Shown here: piece by piece, positions 46,501 through 55,212 of the stretch
Layout: the number at the start of each line of letters is the position of its first letter
Numbering within the stretch: position 1 is the stretch's first letter
DNA from: Eubacterium sp.
GTDB lineage: Bacteria > Bacillota > Clostridia > Lachnospirales > Lachnospiraceae
Length of the DNA stretch: 64,000 bases
Reading direction: 5' to 3'
Assembly: GCA_017514785.1 (NCBI GenBank)
Contig: JAFWIO010000019.1
Coordinates: forward strand, 1 to 64,000
Notes under the pieces: model-generated
Database searches by the model: none
What the model saw: only the letters and a program-made list of their open reading frames with translations
Told to the model about the DNA's origin: nothing
Made by a program: the position numbers and the translations under genes

Positions 46501-46524
46501 TTACTTAAAAGTGTGTGAAGGAAA

Positions 46525-46740
46525 ATGGCTAGTAAGAGAACGAAAAGAAAAAGAAGAAATAGATTGATTATAGCAATAGCATCTATACTTATTGTATTCT
46601 TGATTGCTGTTATGATCTGGGTTGCGGTATTTGCGTTAGATTCCGACTCCAGCGAAGGAACCAAATTTATGCTTATGGATATTCCTTTGTTGATTGCGGT
46701 GTTTATGATTTTCTTTATCGCAAAGGATCAGCTTAAATAG
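46525..46740 (+). CDS. Small two-helix membrane protein, unknown
   Basis: This 71-residue protein has a very basic start (KRTKRKRRNR), then membrane helices at about 13-37 and 51-66, with an acidic loop between. The basic N-terminus should stay inside the cell. GAAGGA lies upstream. No family recognised. Confidence 0.6.
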   Translation: MASKRTKRKRRNRLIIAIASILIVFLIAVMIWVAVFALDSDSSEGTKFMLMDIPLLIAVFMIFFIAKDQLK

Positions 46741-46816
46741 ATAAAAATAACTTTTAAAGTTATATAATAAAAATGGTGGTATAAGGAGAGCAATTTTTAA
46801 GAAGAAGGTGTTTTAG

Positions 46817-47311
46817 TTGTTTAAAAAAGGAGAATATGTTGTTCACGGAAGAAGTGGTGTTTGCGTGGTTGAGCAAATCACAACCACTGACATTTCAGAT
46901 GACAAGGATCAAAAGTACTATGTACTGGTGCCCGTGAAGACTCCTGAAAGCAAAATTTTCTTCCCAGTTGATAATGACAGAATTGTTTTGAGACCAATCC
47001 TGACAAAAAACCAGGCAAGAAAAGTTTTGCGTGACATGAAGAAGGTGGAGCCTGTATTTATTGCGAATGACAGGCAGCGAGAAGTCGTCTACAAAGAGGC
47101 TATAGCTTCGTGCGACTGTATGAAACTTGCGGAGATTATTAAAACTTTGCAGGTGCGTAGTAAAGAGCGCGAAAAACAAGGAAAGAGAAACACTTTTGTG
47201 GATGATAGGTATTTGAAGGAAGCTAAAGACTTCTTAAATCACGAGTTTTCAATCGCGTTAGAAATCGATTTTGATAAGATCGAAGATTATATAATTGAAA
47301 AAATAAAATAG
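46817..47311 (+). CDS. CarD/CdnL-family transcription regulator
   Basis: This 164-residue protein has the CarD RNA-polymerase-interacting domain at the start (FKKGEYVVHGRSGVCVVEQI, YYVLVPV) and a helical C-terminal DNA-contacting domain with RSKEREKQG and LKEAKDFLNHE. CarD proteins bind the RNA polymerase beta subunit and stabilise open promoter complexes. The start is a TTG with AAGGTG about 8 bases upstream, fixed by the family N-terminus; it may limit expression. Confidence 0.87.
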   Translation: MFKKGEYVVHGRSGVCVVEQITTTDISDDKDQKYYVLVPVKTPESKIFFPVDNDRIVLRPILTKNQARKVLRDMKKVEPVFIANDRQREVVYKEAIASCDCMKLAEIIKTLQVRSKEREKQGKRNTFVDDRYLKEAKDFLNHEFSIALEIDFDKIEDYIIEKIK

Positions 47312-47323
47312 AGGAAATTATTT

Positions 47324-47878
47324 ATGAGTTACGATGATGAAAAATTTGAGCCAACCCAGGAAATCGTCTTCGAGGAAGACGATGTGATTGAGGACTTCGA
47401 TTTTCCTGAGGAGATGGACGAAGATATAGTCATTGAAGATGAAGTGGAAGACGACAGAATAGAGTTGGATGATGACTATGAAGCGGGTTACGAGGATGCT
47501 ACTAGACGTGCTAGAGCAGCAGTCCGCGAAGAAACAAATAAAAATAAGAAGATGAATATTATTGCTATTGTTATAGCATGTGTAGTTGTGATGGCAATTG
47601 TTATTACAGCGGTTGTATTGTCAAATACTTTCTCTTCTGCACCTACGGATGAAACTACAGCCGTAACTGAAGTGACATCAGAAGAGACTGAGACAAAGGA
47701 GACTGAGGTTTCGAAAGAGCATAAGCAAACTCAAAAACCTGTTGTGGAGACTACAAAGAAAGTTAAACCTACTAAAAAACCTAAGCCAAAGCCTACAAAG
47801 GCACCTCAAACTCCAGCGCCAACACAACCAAAGACGGACCCACCACAGACGGAGGCACCACAGCCACCAACTAACTAA
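47324..47878 (+). CDS. Single-pass membrane protein, acidic inside, Thr/Pro-rich outside
   Basis: This 184-residue protein has a strongly acidic first 65 residues (repeated EEDDVIEDFDFPEE-like runs), one membrane helix at about 79-100 (MNIIAIVIACVVVMAIVITAVV) and a Thr/Lys/Pro-rich outer tail (TKKVKPTKKPKPKPTKAP) ending in PPTN. The linker-like tail recalls those of the surface proteins. No family recognised. It lies 12 bases after the CarD gene and 11 before the nucleotidyltransferase-like gene. Confidence 0.65.
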   Translation: MSYDDEKFEPTQEIVFEEDDVIEDFDFPEEMDEDIVIEDEVEDDRIELDDDYEAGYEDATRRARAAVREETNKNKKMNIIAIVIACVVVMAIVITAVVLSNTFSSAPTDETTAVTEVTSEETETKETEVSKEHKQTQKPVVETTKKVKPTKKPKPKPTKAPQTPAPTQPKTDPPQTEAPQPPTN

Positions 47879-47889
47879 TTAGGAAAATT

Positions 47890-49008
47890 ATGACTGTAAG
47901 TAATTATTTAATAAACTTAATAAGGGCTACAGTAAGGAATGAAATGCCAATAGAAAAACCAGATGATATAAGCTGGCGAGATTTATTTGATCTTGCCGTG
48001 TTTCACCAGGTAGATGAGTTGGCATTTTTTTCTGTGGAAAAATTGCAAAACAAACCAGAAGGTGAAGATAAAAAACTTTGGATGGAACGACACGAGAGAA
48101 GTGAAGTGATAGATGTTCTCCAAAGAGAAGAGGCAAAACTGATTATGGAGGAAGCTTCCAAAAAGCAGATTGGAATTCTTCCTTTGAAGGGGACTGTCTT
48201 TAAGAGCCTATATCCTAATACTCTTTTTAGAGAGATGGGAGATTTAGATTTTCTAATAGAGCCAGGCAAGATTGATGAGATGGACTCTATTATGAAGTAC
48301 TTGTCATACAGTGCAGATAACGTGGGACTAGAAGCAAGCCATGATGTTTATAAAAAGGATCCATATTTAATTGTGGAAAACCATAGAAGACTACTTCCTC
48401 CTACTGAAGAGAATCACTGGCACACTGATGATATTTGGGAAAGATTGGAAAGCGATAGTGCAAATCCATATATTAAGTCTATGACATGGACAGACTTTTA
48501 TCTTTTCCATCTTTTGCACTTTGAGAAACATTACTCGATGGGCGGAAGTGGCATAAGATATATAGTGGATCATTACTATGCTCTTAAAGAACTAAAAGAT
48601 AAAATTGATTGGGACTTTGTTCGAGACATCTTGCCAAAGATGAATTATGTGGAGTTTGAAAAGATGATTACAGATTTGGCATACGCATTATTTGAAGATG
48701 GCGAGCTTACAGAAGAACTGAAAGAGTCTTTGAACTTTATTATGACAAGCGGCAGCTATGGAACGATGGAAGAGTATCAGAGATTCGAGTTTGAAAACTA
48801 CAAAAAAACTCAAGGCATTAAAACGAAAAAGGGCTATTTCTTTAGACGAATGTTTATGGAAAGAGAGCGAATGGAATATATCTATCCAAATCTAAAAAAA
48901 CATGGATGGCTACTTCCATTTTACTGGATACATAGACTGATTAAATCAGTTTTTAAAAGTCGAGATAGAGTTAAAAGCGAATTAAAAGGCTTTAAAAATA
49001 TGAAGTGA
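47890..49008 (+). CDS. Nucleotidyltransferase-family protein (PF14907-type)
   Basis: This 372-residue protein contains the pattern LPLKGTVFKSLYPNT..REMGDLDFLIEP near 95-125. The G-D-x-D-F signature of a nucleotidyltransferase fold carries the metal-binding acids. Proteins of this type are common in Clostridia next to surface or peptide-modification genes; substrates are mostly unknown. A related C-terminus ends the gene at 1-249. Stop and next start are 7 bases apart. Confidence 0.75.
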   Translation: MTVSNYLINLIRATVRNEMPIEKPDDISWRDLFDLAVFHQVDELAFFSVEKLQNKPEGEDKKLWMERHERSEVIDVLQREEAKLIMEEASKKQIGILPLKGTVFKSLYPNTLFREMGDLDFLIEPGKIDEMDSIMKYLSYSADNVGLEASHDVYKKDPYLIVENHRRLLPPTEENHWHTDDIWERLESDSANPYIKSMTWTDFYLFHLLHFEKHYSMGGSGIRYIVDHYYALKELKDKIDWDFVRDILPKMNYVEFEKMITDLAYALFEDGELTEELKESLNFIMTSGSYGTMEEYQRFEFENYKKTQGIKTKKGYFFRRMFMERERMEYIYPNLKKHGWLLPFYWIHRLIKSVFKSRDRVKSELKGFKNMK

Positions 49009-49015
49009 GGTTATT

Positions 49016-50512
49016 ATGGGATTGTTAGAAGGTTACGAACCAAAAGAAGTGTGGAGTTTCTTTGAGGAGTTTAGTCAGATTCCACATGGTTCAGGAAATA
49101 CGAAAGAGATAAGTGACTACGTGGCAAATTTTGCGAAAGAGCGCGGTCTTAAATACAGACAAGATGAAGTAGGAAATGTTGTCATCTTCAAAGATGGTAC
49201 TGAAGGATATGAAAATTCAGAACCTGTTATTTTGCAGGGCCATATTGATATGGTTGCCGTAAAAGATGATGATGTGGATAAGGACCTAGAAAAAAATCAC
49301 ATTGATTTAGAGATTATCCATGCGGATGATACATCAGACTCAGAAGGCCTTAGAGGAGAATTTGAGCACGACGAATGGGTTAGCGCAAAGGGAACTACAT
49401 TGGGCGGCGACGACGGAATGGCTGTTGCTTACATGCTAGCGATTCTTGATAGCGATGAAATTAAACACCCACCACTAGAGTGCGTGTTTACAATAGATGA
49501 AGAAGTTGGAATGATTGGTGCGACAAAGCTTGATGCATCAGATCTTAAGGGTAAGATTTTGCTAAACGCAGATTCACAGCACGAAGGAAAGTTCGTGGTT
49601 GGCTGCGCAGGCGGAGTTATTGTTGAAGCTAGTCTTCCAATAAACAAAGAACCTATCACACCATATGTAATCGAGTTTAGGATTGATGGTTTGACTGGCG
49701 GACATTCAGGAACTGCTATTGATCAGTACAGAATGAATGGATTAGTCGCAATGGGAAGAATCCTTCTCAAGTGTTTCCAGAATGTTGGAATGAGAATTAT
49801 TACAGTGGACGGTGGCGTGGCAGACAATGCTATTCCAACAGAAGCTGAAGCAGCAGTTGTTGTGCTAGAAGAGAATAAAGAAGAGACTGTAAAGATAATA
49901 AAAGAAACTTTTGAAGAGATTAAGGCTGAGTTTAAAAACACTGACCCGGATGCAAACCTAACTATAAATGAGGTGGGCGAGCAGGATGTAAGAGCATTGG
50001 GCGATGGTTCAACACTTGCCACTATCATTGCTCTTTCAAATATGCCAAACGGTGTTCAAAGAGTTGATTCAAAGATTAACAGTGTTGAGACTTCACTTAA
50101 CTTAGGTGTCGTTAGAACTGAAGATGACAGAGTGATATTTAAATTCTTGGTTAGAAGTACAAAGGAAACTGCAAAGTGGAATGTAGTAGAGCAGATTCGT
50201 GCGCTAACTGAAATCTTTGGCGGAGAAATACAGACATACGGCGGATACAAAGCGTGGGAGCCTATAGAAAATTCGAAGATCACGAAGGTTATGTCAGATA
50301 ACTTTAAAAGTTTATTCGGCAAAGATGTAAAAGTTGGAACAGTTCATGCTGGACTTGAGTGCGGAATATTCTGCGACAAAATAGAAGGCTTGGATGCCAT
50401 TTCGTTTGGACCGCAGGTGGACGACATTCATACTACAGAGGAGAAGGCTAGCATACTTTCAGCGAAGAGGTGCTGGGACTTGATTCTAAAAACACTGGAA
50501 GATTTAAAATAA
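49016..50512 (+). CDS. pepD: Aminoacyl-histidine dipeptidase (PepD, M20 family)
   Basis: This 498-residue metallopeptidase shows the PepD order: FSQIPHGSGNTKEIS, the zinc ligand and catalytic Asp in QGHIDMV, GGDDGMAVA, the Glu pair in IDEEVGMIGA, GGHSG and the C-terminal HAGLECGIF and DIHTTEE. It hydrolyses dipeptides such as beta-alanyl- or aminoacyl-histidine in the cytoplasm. Length is usual for the family. A terminator follows. Confidence 0.93.
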   Translation: MGLLEGYEPKEVWSFFEEFSQIPHGSGNTKEISDYVANFAKERGLKYRQDEVGNVVIFKDGTEGYENSEPVILQGHIDMVAVKDDDVDKDLEKNHIDLEIIHADDTSDSEGLRGEFEHDEWVSAKGTTLGGDDGMAVAYMLAILDSDEIKHPPLECVFTIDEEVGMIGATKLDASDLKGKILLNADSQHEGKFVVGCAGGVIVEASLPINKEPITPYVIEFRIDGLTGGHSGTAIDQYRMNGLVAMGRILLKCFQNVGMRIITVDGGVADNAIPTEAEAAVVVLEENKEETVKIIKETFEEIKAEFKNTDPDANLTINEVGEQDVRALGDGSTLATIIALSNMPNGVQRVDSKINSVETSLNLGVVRTEDDRVIFKFLVRSTKETAKWNVVEQIRALTEIFGGEIQTYGGYKAWEPIENSKITKVMSDNFKSLFGKDVKVGTVHAGLECGIFCDKIEGLDAISFGPQVDDIHTTEEKASILSAKRCWDLILKTLEDLK

Positions 50513-50519
50513 AACATAT

Positions 50520-50552
50520 AAGACTAGGCAAAGCGATGCCTAGTCTTTTTTT
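50520..50552 (+). terminator. Rho-independent terminator after pepD
   Basis: AAGACTAGGC pairs with GCCTAGTCTT around an 8-base loop, followed by TTTTT. Confidence 0.88.
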
Positions 50553-50565
50553 GTGCAACTGTAAA

Positions 50566-50611
50566 GTGTCTTTACACCTGTCTTGTCAGATGATAACAAT
50601 TGTGCTATAAT
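50566..50611 (+). promoter_or_regulatory. nadBC promoter with two NiaR-like sites
   Basis: TTGTCA (50583-50588) and TATAAT (50606-50611) are 17 bases apart. GTGTCTTTACAC (50566-50577) and the adjacent CTGTCTTGTCAG (50578-50589) both resemble the NiaR operator as I recall it (GTGTC-TT-GACAC), and the second covers the -35. The niaR gene lies at the end of the operon. The ATG is only about 10 bases after the -10. Confidence 0.75.
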
Positions 50612-50620
50612 TTCACTCAC

Positions 50621-52765
50621 ATGAAAACAGATATACTTATAGTGGGAAGCGGTTGTGCCGGACTATACTGTGCGCTCAACCTTCCTGAAGACAAAGAAAT
50701 ATTGATTATTACAAAAGACACTGTGGAGCATAGTGATTCATATCTAGCCCAGGGTGGTATTTGTATGCTTCGAGACGAAGAGGACTTCGAAAGCTACTTT
50801 GAAGATACAATGCGCGCCGGTGGATATATGAACAAGCCAGAAGCAGTGGAGACTATGATAAATGAATCGCCTGAGCTTATCGATGATCTAATTAAGCTAG
50901 GCGTTGATTTCACGCGCGATGAAAAGGGCAATCTTAAATTTACAAAAGAGGGTGCTCACCACAATGAGCGAATCTTGTACCACGAAGATGCCACCGGCAA
51001 AGAAATCATGGTTCACCTTTATGAGGAATGTAAGAAGAGAAAGAACATTACTATTAAAGAGCACTGGACAATGGTTGATATCCTAAGTTCTGACAATAGA
51101 TGTTTTGGAATAATAGCAAACAAAAATGGAGATGGACTAGATACTATTTATGCTGACTACACAGTTTTGGCGTGCGGCGGCATAGGCGGTATTTACAAAT
51201 ACTCCACAAACTTCAAACACATAACAGGTGACGGAGTGGCTGTGGCCATCAGACACGGTGTTAAAGTTAAAAATGTAAACTACGTGCAGACACACCCAAC
51301 GACTTTCTATATTGAGAAAAATCCAGACAGGAGTTTCTTGATTTCAGAATCCGTCCGCGGCGAAGGAGCACTTCTATACAACAATAAAGGCGAGCGTTTT
51401 ACGAACGAACTAAAGCCTAGAGATATTGTTACTGAGAATATTATTGCCGAGATGGAAAAGGAAGGCGCAGACAACGTTTGGCTTTCATTTAAGCCAATTG
51501 AACCAAAAGAGTTAGAGACGCACTTCCCAAATATTGTTAAGTACTGCAGAGAGCAAGGCTACGATGTGCCGGAGCAAATGATTCCAATTATTCCCGCGCA
51601 ACACTACTTTATGGGTGGAATCAAGGTTGATCTAAATTCGAAGAGTTCGATGGAGCAGCTATATGCGGTGGGAGAGACTTCCTGCAACGGAGTGCACGGC
51701 CACAACAGACTAGCCAGCAATTCGCTTTTAGAGAGTATGGTTTTTGCAAAGCGAGCAGCGCGCGACATGGTAGCACACTACGACGAAGTTAAGACTAAGC
51801 AGTTTAAAAATATCGACTGGAGCGAATACGAAGATTTAGAGCGATGGCAAGCAGAGAATAAAAAAATAATCTTACAAGAAATAGAAGATGAAAACGAAAA
51901 GGAGACAAATATGTTTGATCCAATTACATTAAAAATGAATGTAGACCCACTTATTGAAAGTGCTTTGAAGGAGGATGTCACAAGCGAGGACGTGACTACT
52001 AATTCGGTTATGCCAAATGCCGTTGCAGGTAAAGTAGAACTTATCTGTAAGGAAGACGGTGTAATCTGCGGCCTTCAAGTATTCCAACGTGCGTTTGAGA
52101 TGTTAGATGAAAATGTGAATGTGCATCTACATGTGAAAGATGGAGATAGAGTGGAGAAGGGTCAAAGACTTGGCTCTGTGCGTGGAGATATTAGAATCCT
52201 TCTTGTGGGCGAGCGTACAGCTCTTAACTATCTTCAGAGAATGAGTGGTATTGCAACATACACTAGAACTATTGCAGATATGCTGGAGGGAAGTAAAACT
52301 AAACTTCTAGACACTAGAAAGACTACGCCAAATAACCGTATATTTGAAAAGTATGCAGTGCGAGTAGGCGGAGGTCATAATCACAGATATAACTTAAGTG
52401 ATGGTGTTCTTTTAAAGGATAACCACATCAGTGCAGCAGGTGGTGTACAAGAAGCCATCAGACTAGCTAAGGAATATGCACCATTTGTAAGAAAGATAGA
52501 AGTGGAAGTTGAAAGTATTGATATGGTGAAAGATGCTGTGGAAGCTGGTGCCGATATCATTATGCTTGATAACATGGACCACGAGACCATCAAAGAAGCA
52601 ATCGGTGTTATTGACGGAAGAGCAGAAATAGAAGTTTCAGGAAATGTAACTAAAGAAAATATAGAAAAATTATTGGATTTGGGTGTTGATTATATTTCAA
52701 GCGGAGCGCTTACACACTCAGCACCTAGTATGGATATTTCTTTGAAGAACTTGCATAGAGTATAG
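50621..52765 (+). CDS. nadBC: Fused L-aspartate oxidase / quinolinate phosphoribosyltransferase
   Basis: One 714-residue chain joins NadB (about 1-430) and NadC (about 431-714). NadB has the FAD motif GSGCAGLY, SYLAQGG and HGHNRLASNSLLE; it oxidises aspartate to iminoaspartate. NadC has RTALNYLQRMSG, LDTRKTTPN and KDNHI; it converts quinolinate and PRPP to nicotinate mononucleotide. The NadB part is shorter than the usual 500 or more residues, lacking most of its C-terminal helical domain. The start at 50621 has no ribosome site and lies just after a good -10, so the message is probably leaderless. The NadA gene is not within the window. Confidence 0.9.
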   Translation: MKTDILIVGSGCAGLYCALNLPEDKEILIITKDTVEHSDSYLAQGGICMLRDEEDFESYFEDTMRAGGYMNKPEAVETMINESPELIDDLIKLGVDFTRDEKGNLKFTKEGAHHNERILYHEDATGKEIMVHLYEECKKRKNITIKEHWTMVDILSSDNRCFGIIANKNGDGLDTIYADYTVLACGGIGGIYKYSTNFKHITGDGVAVAIRHGVKVKNVNYVQTHPTTFYIEKNPDRSFLISESVRGEGALLYNNKGERFTNELKPRDIVTENIIAEMEKEGADNVWLSFKPIEPKELETHFPNIVKYCREQGYDVPEQMIPIIPAQHYFMGGIKVDLNSKSSMEQLYAVGETSCNGVHGHNRLASNSLLESMVFAKRAARDMVAHYDEVKTKQFKNIDWSEYEDLERWQAENKKIILQEIEDENEKETNMFDPITLKMNVDPLIESALKEDVTSEDVTTNSVMPNAVAGKVELICKEDGVICGLQVFQRAFEMLDENVNVHLHVKDGDRVEKGQRLGSVRGDIRILLVGERTALNYLQRMSGIATYTRTIADMLEGSKTKLLDTRKTTPNNRIFEKYAVRVGGGHNHRYNLSDGVLLKDNHISAAGGVQEAIRLAKEYAPFVRKIEVEVESIDMVKDAVEAGADIIMLDNMDHETIKEAIGVIDGRAEIEVSGNVTKENIEKLLDLGVDYISSGALTHSAPSMDISLKNLHRV
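51897..51913 (+). promoter_or_regulatory. Intact internal ribosome site and ATG for NadC inside the fusion
   Basis: AAAAGGAG followed by 6 bases and ATG lies exactly at the junction of the NadB and NadC parts, in frame. NadC could also be made alone from the same message. Confidence 0.7.
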
Positions 52766-52786
52766 GCCTTAAAAGAGGACACATTT

Positions 52787-53326
52787 ATGGATGGAAGTAT
52801 AAGAAGAGAAAAAATATTAAAAATACTTCGCGAGAGTGATGAGCCAGTGTCTGGCGGAAAGTTTGCAAAAAACTTTAATGTTTCCAGACAGGTTTTGGTG
52901 CAGGATATCGCTCTTCTTCGTGCTGCTAACCACGATATTATCGCCACCCACAAAGGATATATTCTTCAAAATGAAGAGAAGAACCTAAGGGTGTTTAAAG
53001 TTAAACACAAACCAGAAAAAATGCTCGATGAGTTAAATATCATAGTGGACTGTGGCGGAAAGATAGAAGACGAGTTTGTCTATCACAAGATGTATGGAGT
53101 TATCCGCGTGAATATGGGTGTGAAATCAAGAATGGATGCCCAAAAGTACGTGGAGGAAGTGAACGGAGACATATCGCTTCCACTCGAGATGGTAACATCT
53201 GGATTCCACTACCACACAGTGACAGCAGACAGCGAAGAAATATTAGATATCATTCAAGATGAATTACAGAAGAATGGATATCTAGTGGCGCTTAGAGATT
53301 ATGAGCCAGTAGATTTTTGGAGTTAA
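52787..53326 (+). CDS. niaR: NiaR-like repressor of NAD synthesis (HTH and 3H domains)
   Basis: This 179-residue regulator has an N-terminal winged helix (REKILKILRES, GGKFAKNFNVSRQVLVQDIALLR) and a C-terminal 3H domain with conserved histidines in VYHKMYG and SGFHYHTVTA. NiaR binds nicotinate and then represses NAD synthesis genes. It is encoded 21 bases after the nadB-nadC fusion, whose promoter has two likely NiaR sites, so it controls its own operon. Confidence 0.9.
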   Translation: MDGSIRREKILKILRESDEPVSGGKFAKNFNVSRQVLVQDIALLRAANHDIIATHKGYILQNEEKNLRVFKVKHKPEKMLDELNIIVDCGGKIEDEFVYHKMYGVIRVNMGVKSRMDAQKYVEEVNGDISLPLEMVTSGFHYHTVTADSEEILDIIQDELQKNGYLVALRDYEPVDFWS

Positions 53327-53352
53327 AAAGGTTGCAAAAGCAGCCTTTTTTT
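53326..53352 (+). terminator. Terminator of the nad operon
   Basis: AAAGGTTGC pairs with GCAGCCTTT (one wobble) around AAAA, followed by further T residues. Confidence 0.75.
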
Positions 53353-53380
53353 GTGCGAATATATGCAATTTGCAAAGTGT

Positions 53381-53405
53381 TTTTTACCCTTATGTATGGT
53401 ATAAT
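53381..53405 (+). promoter_or_regulatory. Promoter region with TTTTACC..GGTA repeat
   Basis: TATAAT at 53400-53405 is preceded by TTTTTTACCCTTATGTATGG, which resembles the sequence before the GDPD gene at 34803-34827. No clear -35 of the standard type is seen. Confidence 0.45.
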
Positions 53406-53439
53406 TGTAAGTCAGCAGGATATTATGGAGGGACGGATT

Positions 53440-55194
53440 ATGAGGAAGAAAATATTATCGATTATTGTAACTATTTGTTTAGTATCTGCGGTATTTCCAG
53501 TGACTGCTATCAGCACAAAAGCAGCTGATCACATTCACTGTGTTTGCGGCAAAACTGATTGCTCAGGAGAGGGACACAACCCTACTCAAGAATGGCAGAA
53601 ATGGACTGCTGACAATGAGCTTCCAGTAGATGATGGATACTATTATTTAACATGCGATGTAACTTTGAATACATCATGGGATATGGCGCGCGGATCAGAT
53701 ATGTATATCTGTCTAAATGACCATACTATCTCGATTGAGAACAATGAAGAGTATGCAATACAAACGCAGAAGAACTCGCAACTCACTATCACTGATTGCG
53801 AACATAATGGCACAATTACATCCAATAGCGACACCATTATTGATGCGAACAGTAATTCACAAGTTACTTTAAATAATATATCAATTGTAGGTGACGAGAA
53901 TTCAGAATTGATAAATGTTGGACAAGAAAGCACATTGGTAGCAAACAATGTGATAGGCGAAGGAAACTATACTGACGTGAAGGACGCAATTATCAACTAT
54001 GGTACTGCCACATTTAATGATTGTGACTTTACTGTAAACACACAGTCTAGTTCAGCAGCCATTTATAATCACGGCGGAACACTAAACACAAACAGAAACG
54101 TTATTTATGTAGATGGACTAGATGCTGACGGATATGAAAGCCGCGGAATTATGAACAGTGATGGAACATGGAATTCAAAGGCTGATAATGTTGTTTGTGA
54201 AACTGCAGAAGACGCTTATGGCGCACAAGTTAATGGACTCACAAATACAATAAGCAATATTGAAGATTCGCACTTTGAAGGTATTGGAGATAATATTGGA
54301 TTTGGTATTGAATTAGGTTTTCCAGATCAAACAAATTATGATACAACATTTATTTACGGAGATGTCGAATTAGAGGGTAGTAGCGGATCTATTATGATGA
54401 ATGGACCAAACGGTTTATTTGCATCAAATAGCCAATCACCTAAAAAGTATTTCACAGGACCACAGGCTTCTATACACTTTGCTACAAGTGGCCAGCCTTT
54501 GGGAGCCATGATAGTTCAAGGCGTAACTGATGATATGATAAATAAGTTTAGCTTAATCTATCCAGCAAATTATTATCTTAAATATAATTCTGGAAAACTA
54601 GTAGTTACAGATGAAGCGCCTACTACAGTGGCACCAACCACTACAGTTGCACCAACTACTACAACAGTGGCACCAAGTACAGTAGCGCCTACTACAGTAA
54701 AACCAACTACCACAGTAGCACCAACTACTACATTGGCACCAACTACAGTAAAACCAACTACTACAGTAGCGCCTACTACAAAGGCCCCTACTACACAGGC
54801 TCCAACAGTAGCACCTACTACAGCTGAACCTACACAGGCTCCAACAGTAGTACCTTCTTCAGAAGAGACTACAGGCGGTGAAGTTGCCACAACAAAGCCA
54901 ACTGTTAAGAAGGTGACTTTGAAGAAAGTTAAGAAGGGCAAAAAGTCTGCCAAAGTTATTTGGAAAAAACTATCTTCGAAGAATGCTACAGGTTATCAGA
55001 TTAGATATAGTTTGAAGAAGAGCATGAAGAAGGCTAAGAAGAAATTAGTTAAGAAAGTTAATCAGGGAAGTATTAAGATTAAGAAATTAAAACGTAAGAA
55101 GAAATATTACTTCCAGATTAGAGCATATTTAGATTTCTCTGGCGAGAGATTATACTCAGCTTGGAGTAAGAAAAAGAGCGTTAAAGTAAAATAA
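53440..55194 (+). CDS. Secreted beta-helix-like surface protein with Fn3-like tail
   Basis: This 584-residue protein has a signal peptide (ILSIIVTICLVSAVFPVTAIS), then a short Cys/His segment (HIHCVCGKTDCSGEGH) and a YYLTCDVTL..YICLNDHTI start common in clostridial surface proteins. About 200 residues of short strand repeats follow (LTITDCEHNG, VTLNNISI, ATFNDCDF), which suggest a right-handed beta-helix. Then come a long Thr/Pro/Val linker (APTTTVAPTT type) and a lysine-rich Fn3-like end (YYFQIRAYLDF..YSAWSKKKSVK). The start at 53440 has GGAGGG upstream; the open frame extends 41 codons further back into the terminator and is not used. Function unknown. Confidence 0.75.
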   Translation: MRKKILSIIVTICLVSAVFPVTAISTKAADHIHCVCGKTDCSGEGHNPTQEWQKWTADNELPVDDGYYYLTCDVTLNTSWDMARGSDMYICLNDHTISIENNEEYAIQTQKNSQLTITDCEHNGTITSNSDTIIDANSNSQVTLNNISIVGDENSELINVGQESTLVANNVIGEGNYTDVKDAIINYGTATFNDCDFTVNTQSSSAAIYNHGGTLNTNRNVIYVDGLDADGYESRGIMNSDGTWNSKADNVVCETAEDAYGAQVNGLTNTISNIEDSHFEGIGDNIGFGIELGFPDQTNYDTTFIYGDVELEGSSGSIMMNGPNGLFASNSQSPKKYFTGPQASIHFATSGQPLGAMIVQGVTDDMINKFSLIYPANYYLKYNSGKLVVTDEAPTTVAPTTTVAPTTTTVAPSTVAPTTVKPTTTVAPTTTLAPTTVKPTTTVAPTTKAPTTQAPTVAPTTAEPTQAPTVVPSSEETTGGEVATTKPTVKKVTLKKVKKGKKSAKVIWKKLSSKNATGYQIRYSLKKSMKKAKKKLVKKVNQGSIKIKKLKRKKKYYFQIRAYLDFSGERLYSAWSKKKSVKVK

Positions 55195-55212
55195 AAACGC
55201 GGAGGAATATTT

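Noticed and set aside
53317..53439. Longer N-terminus for the beta-helix-like protein
   Set aside because: It would run through the nad terminator and the promoter; the signal peptide begins at 53440 behind GGAGGG.
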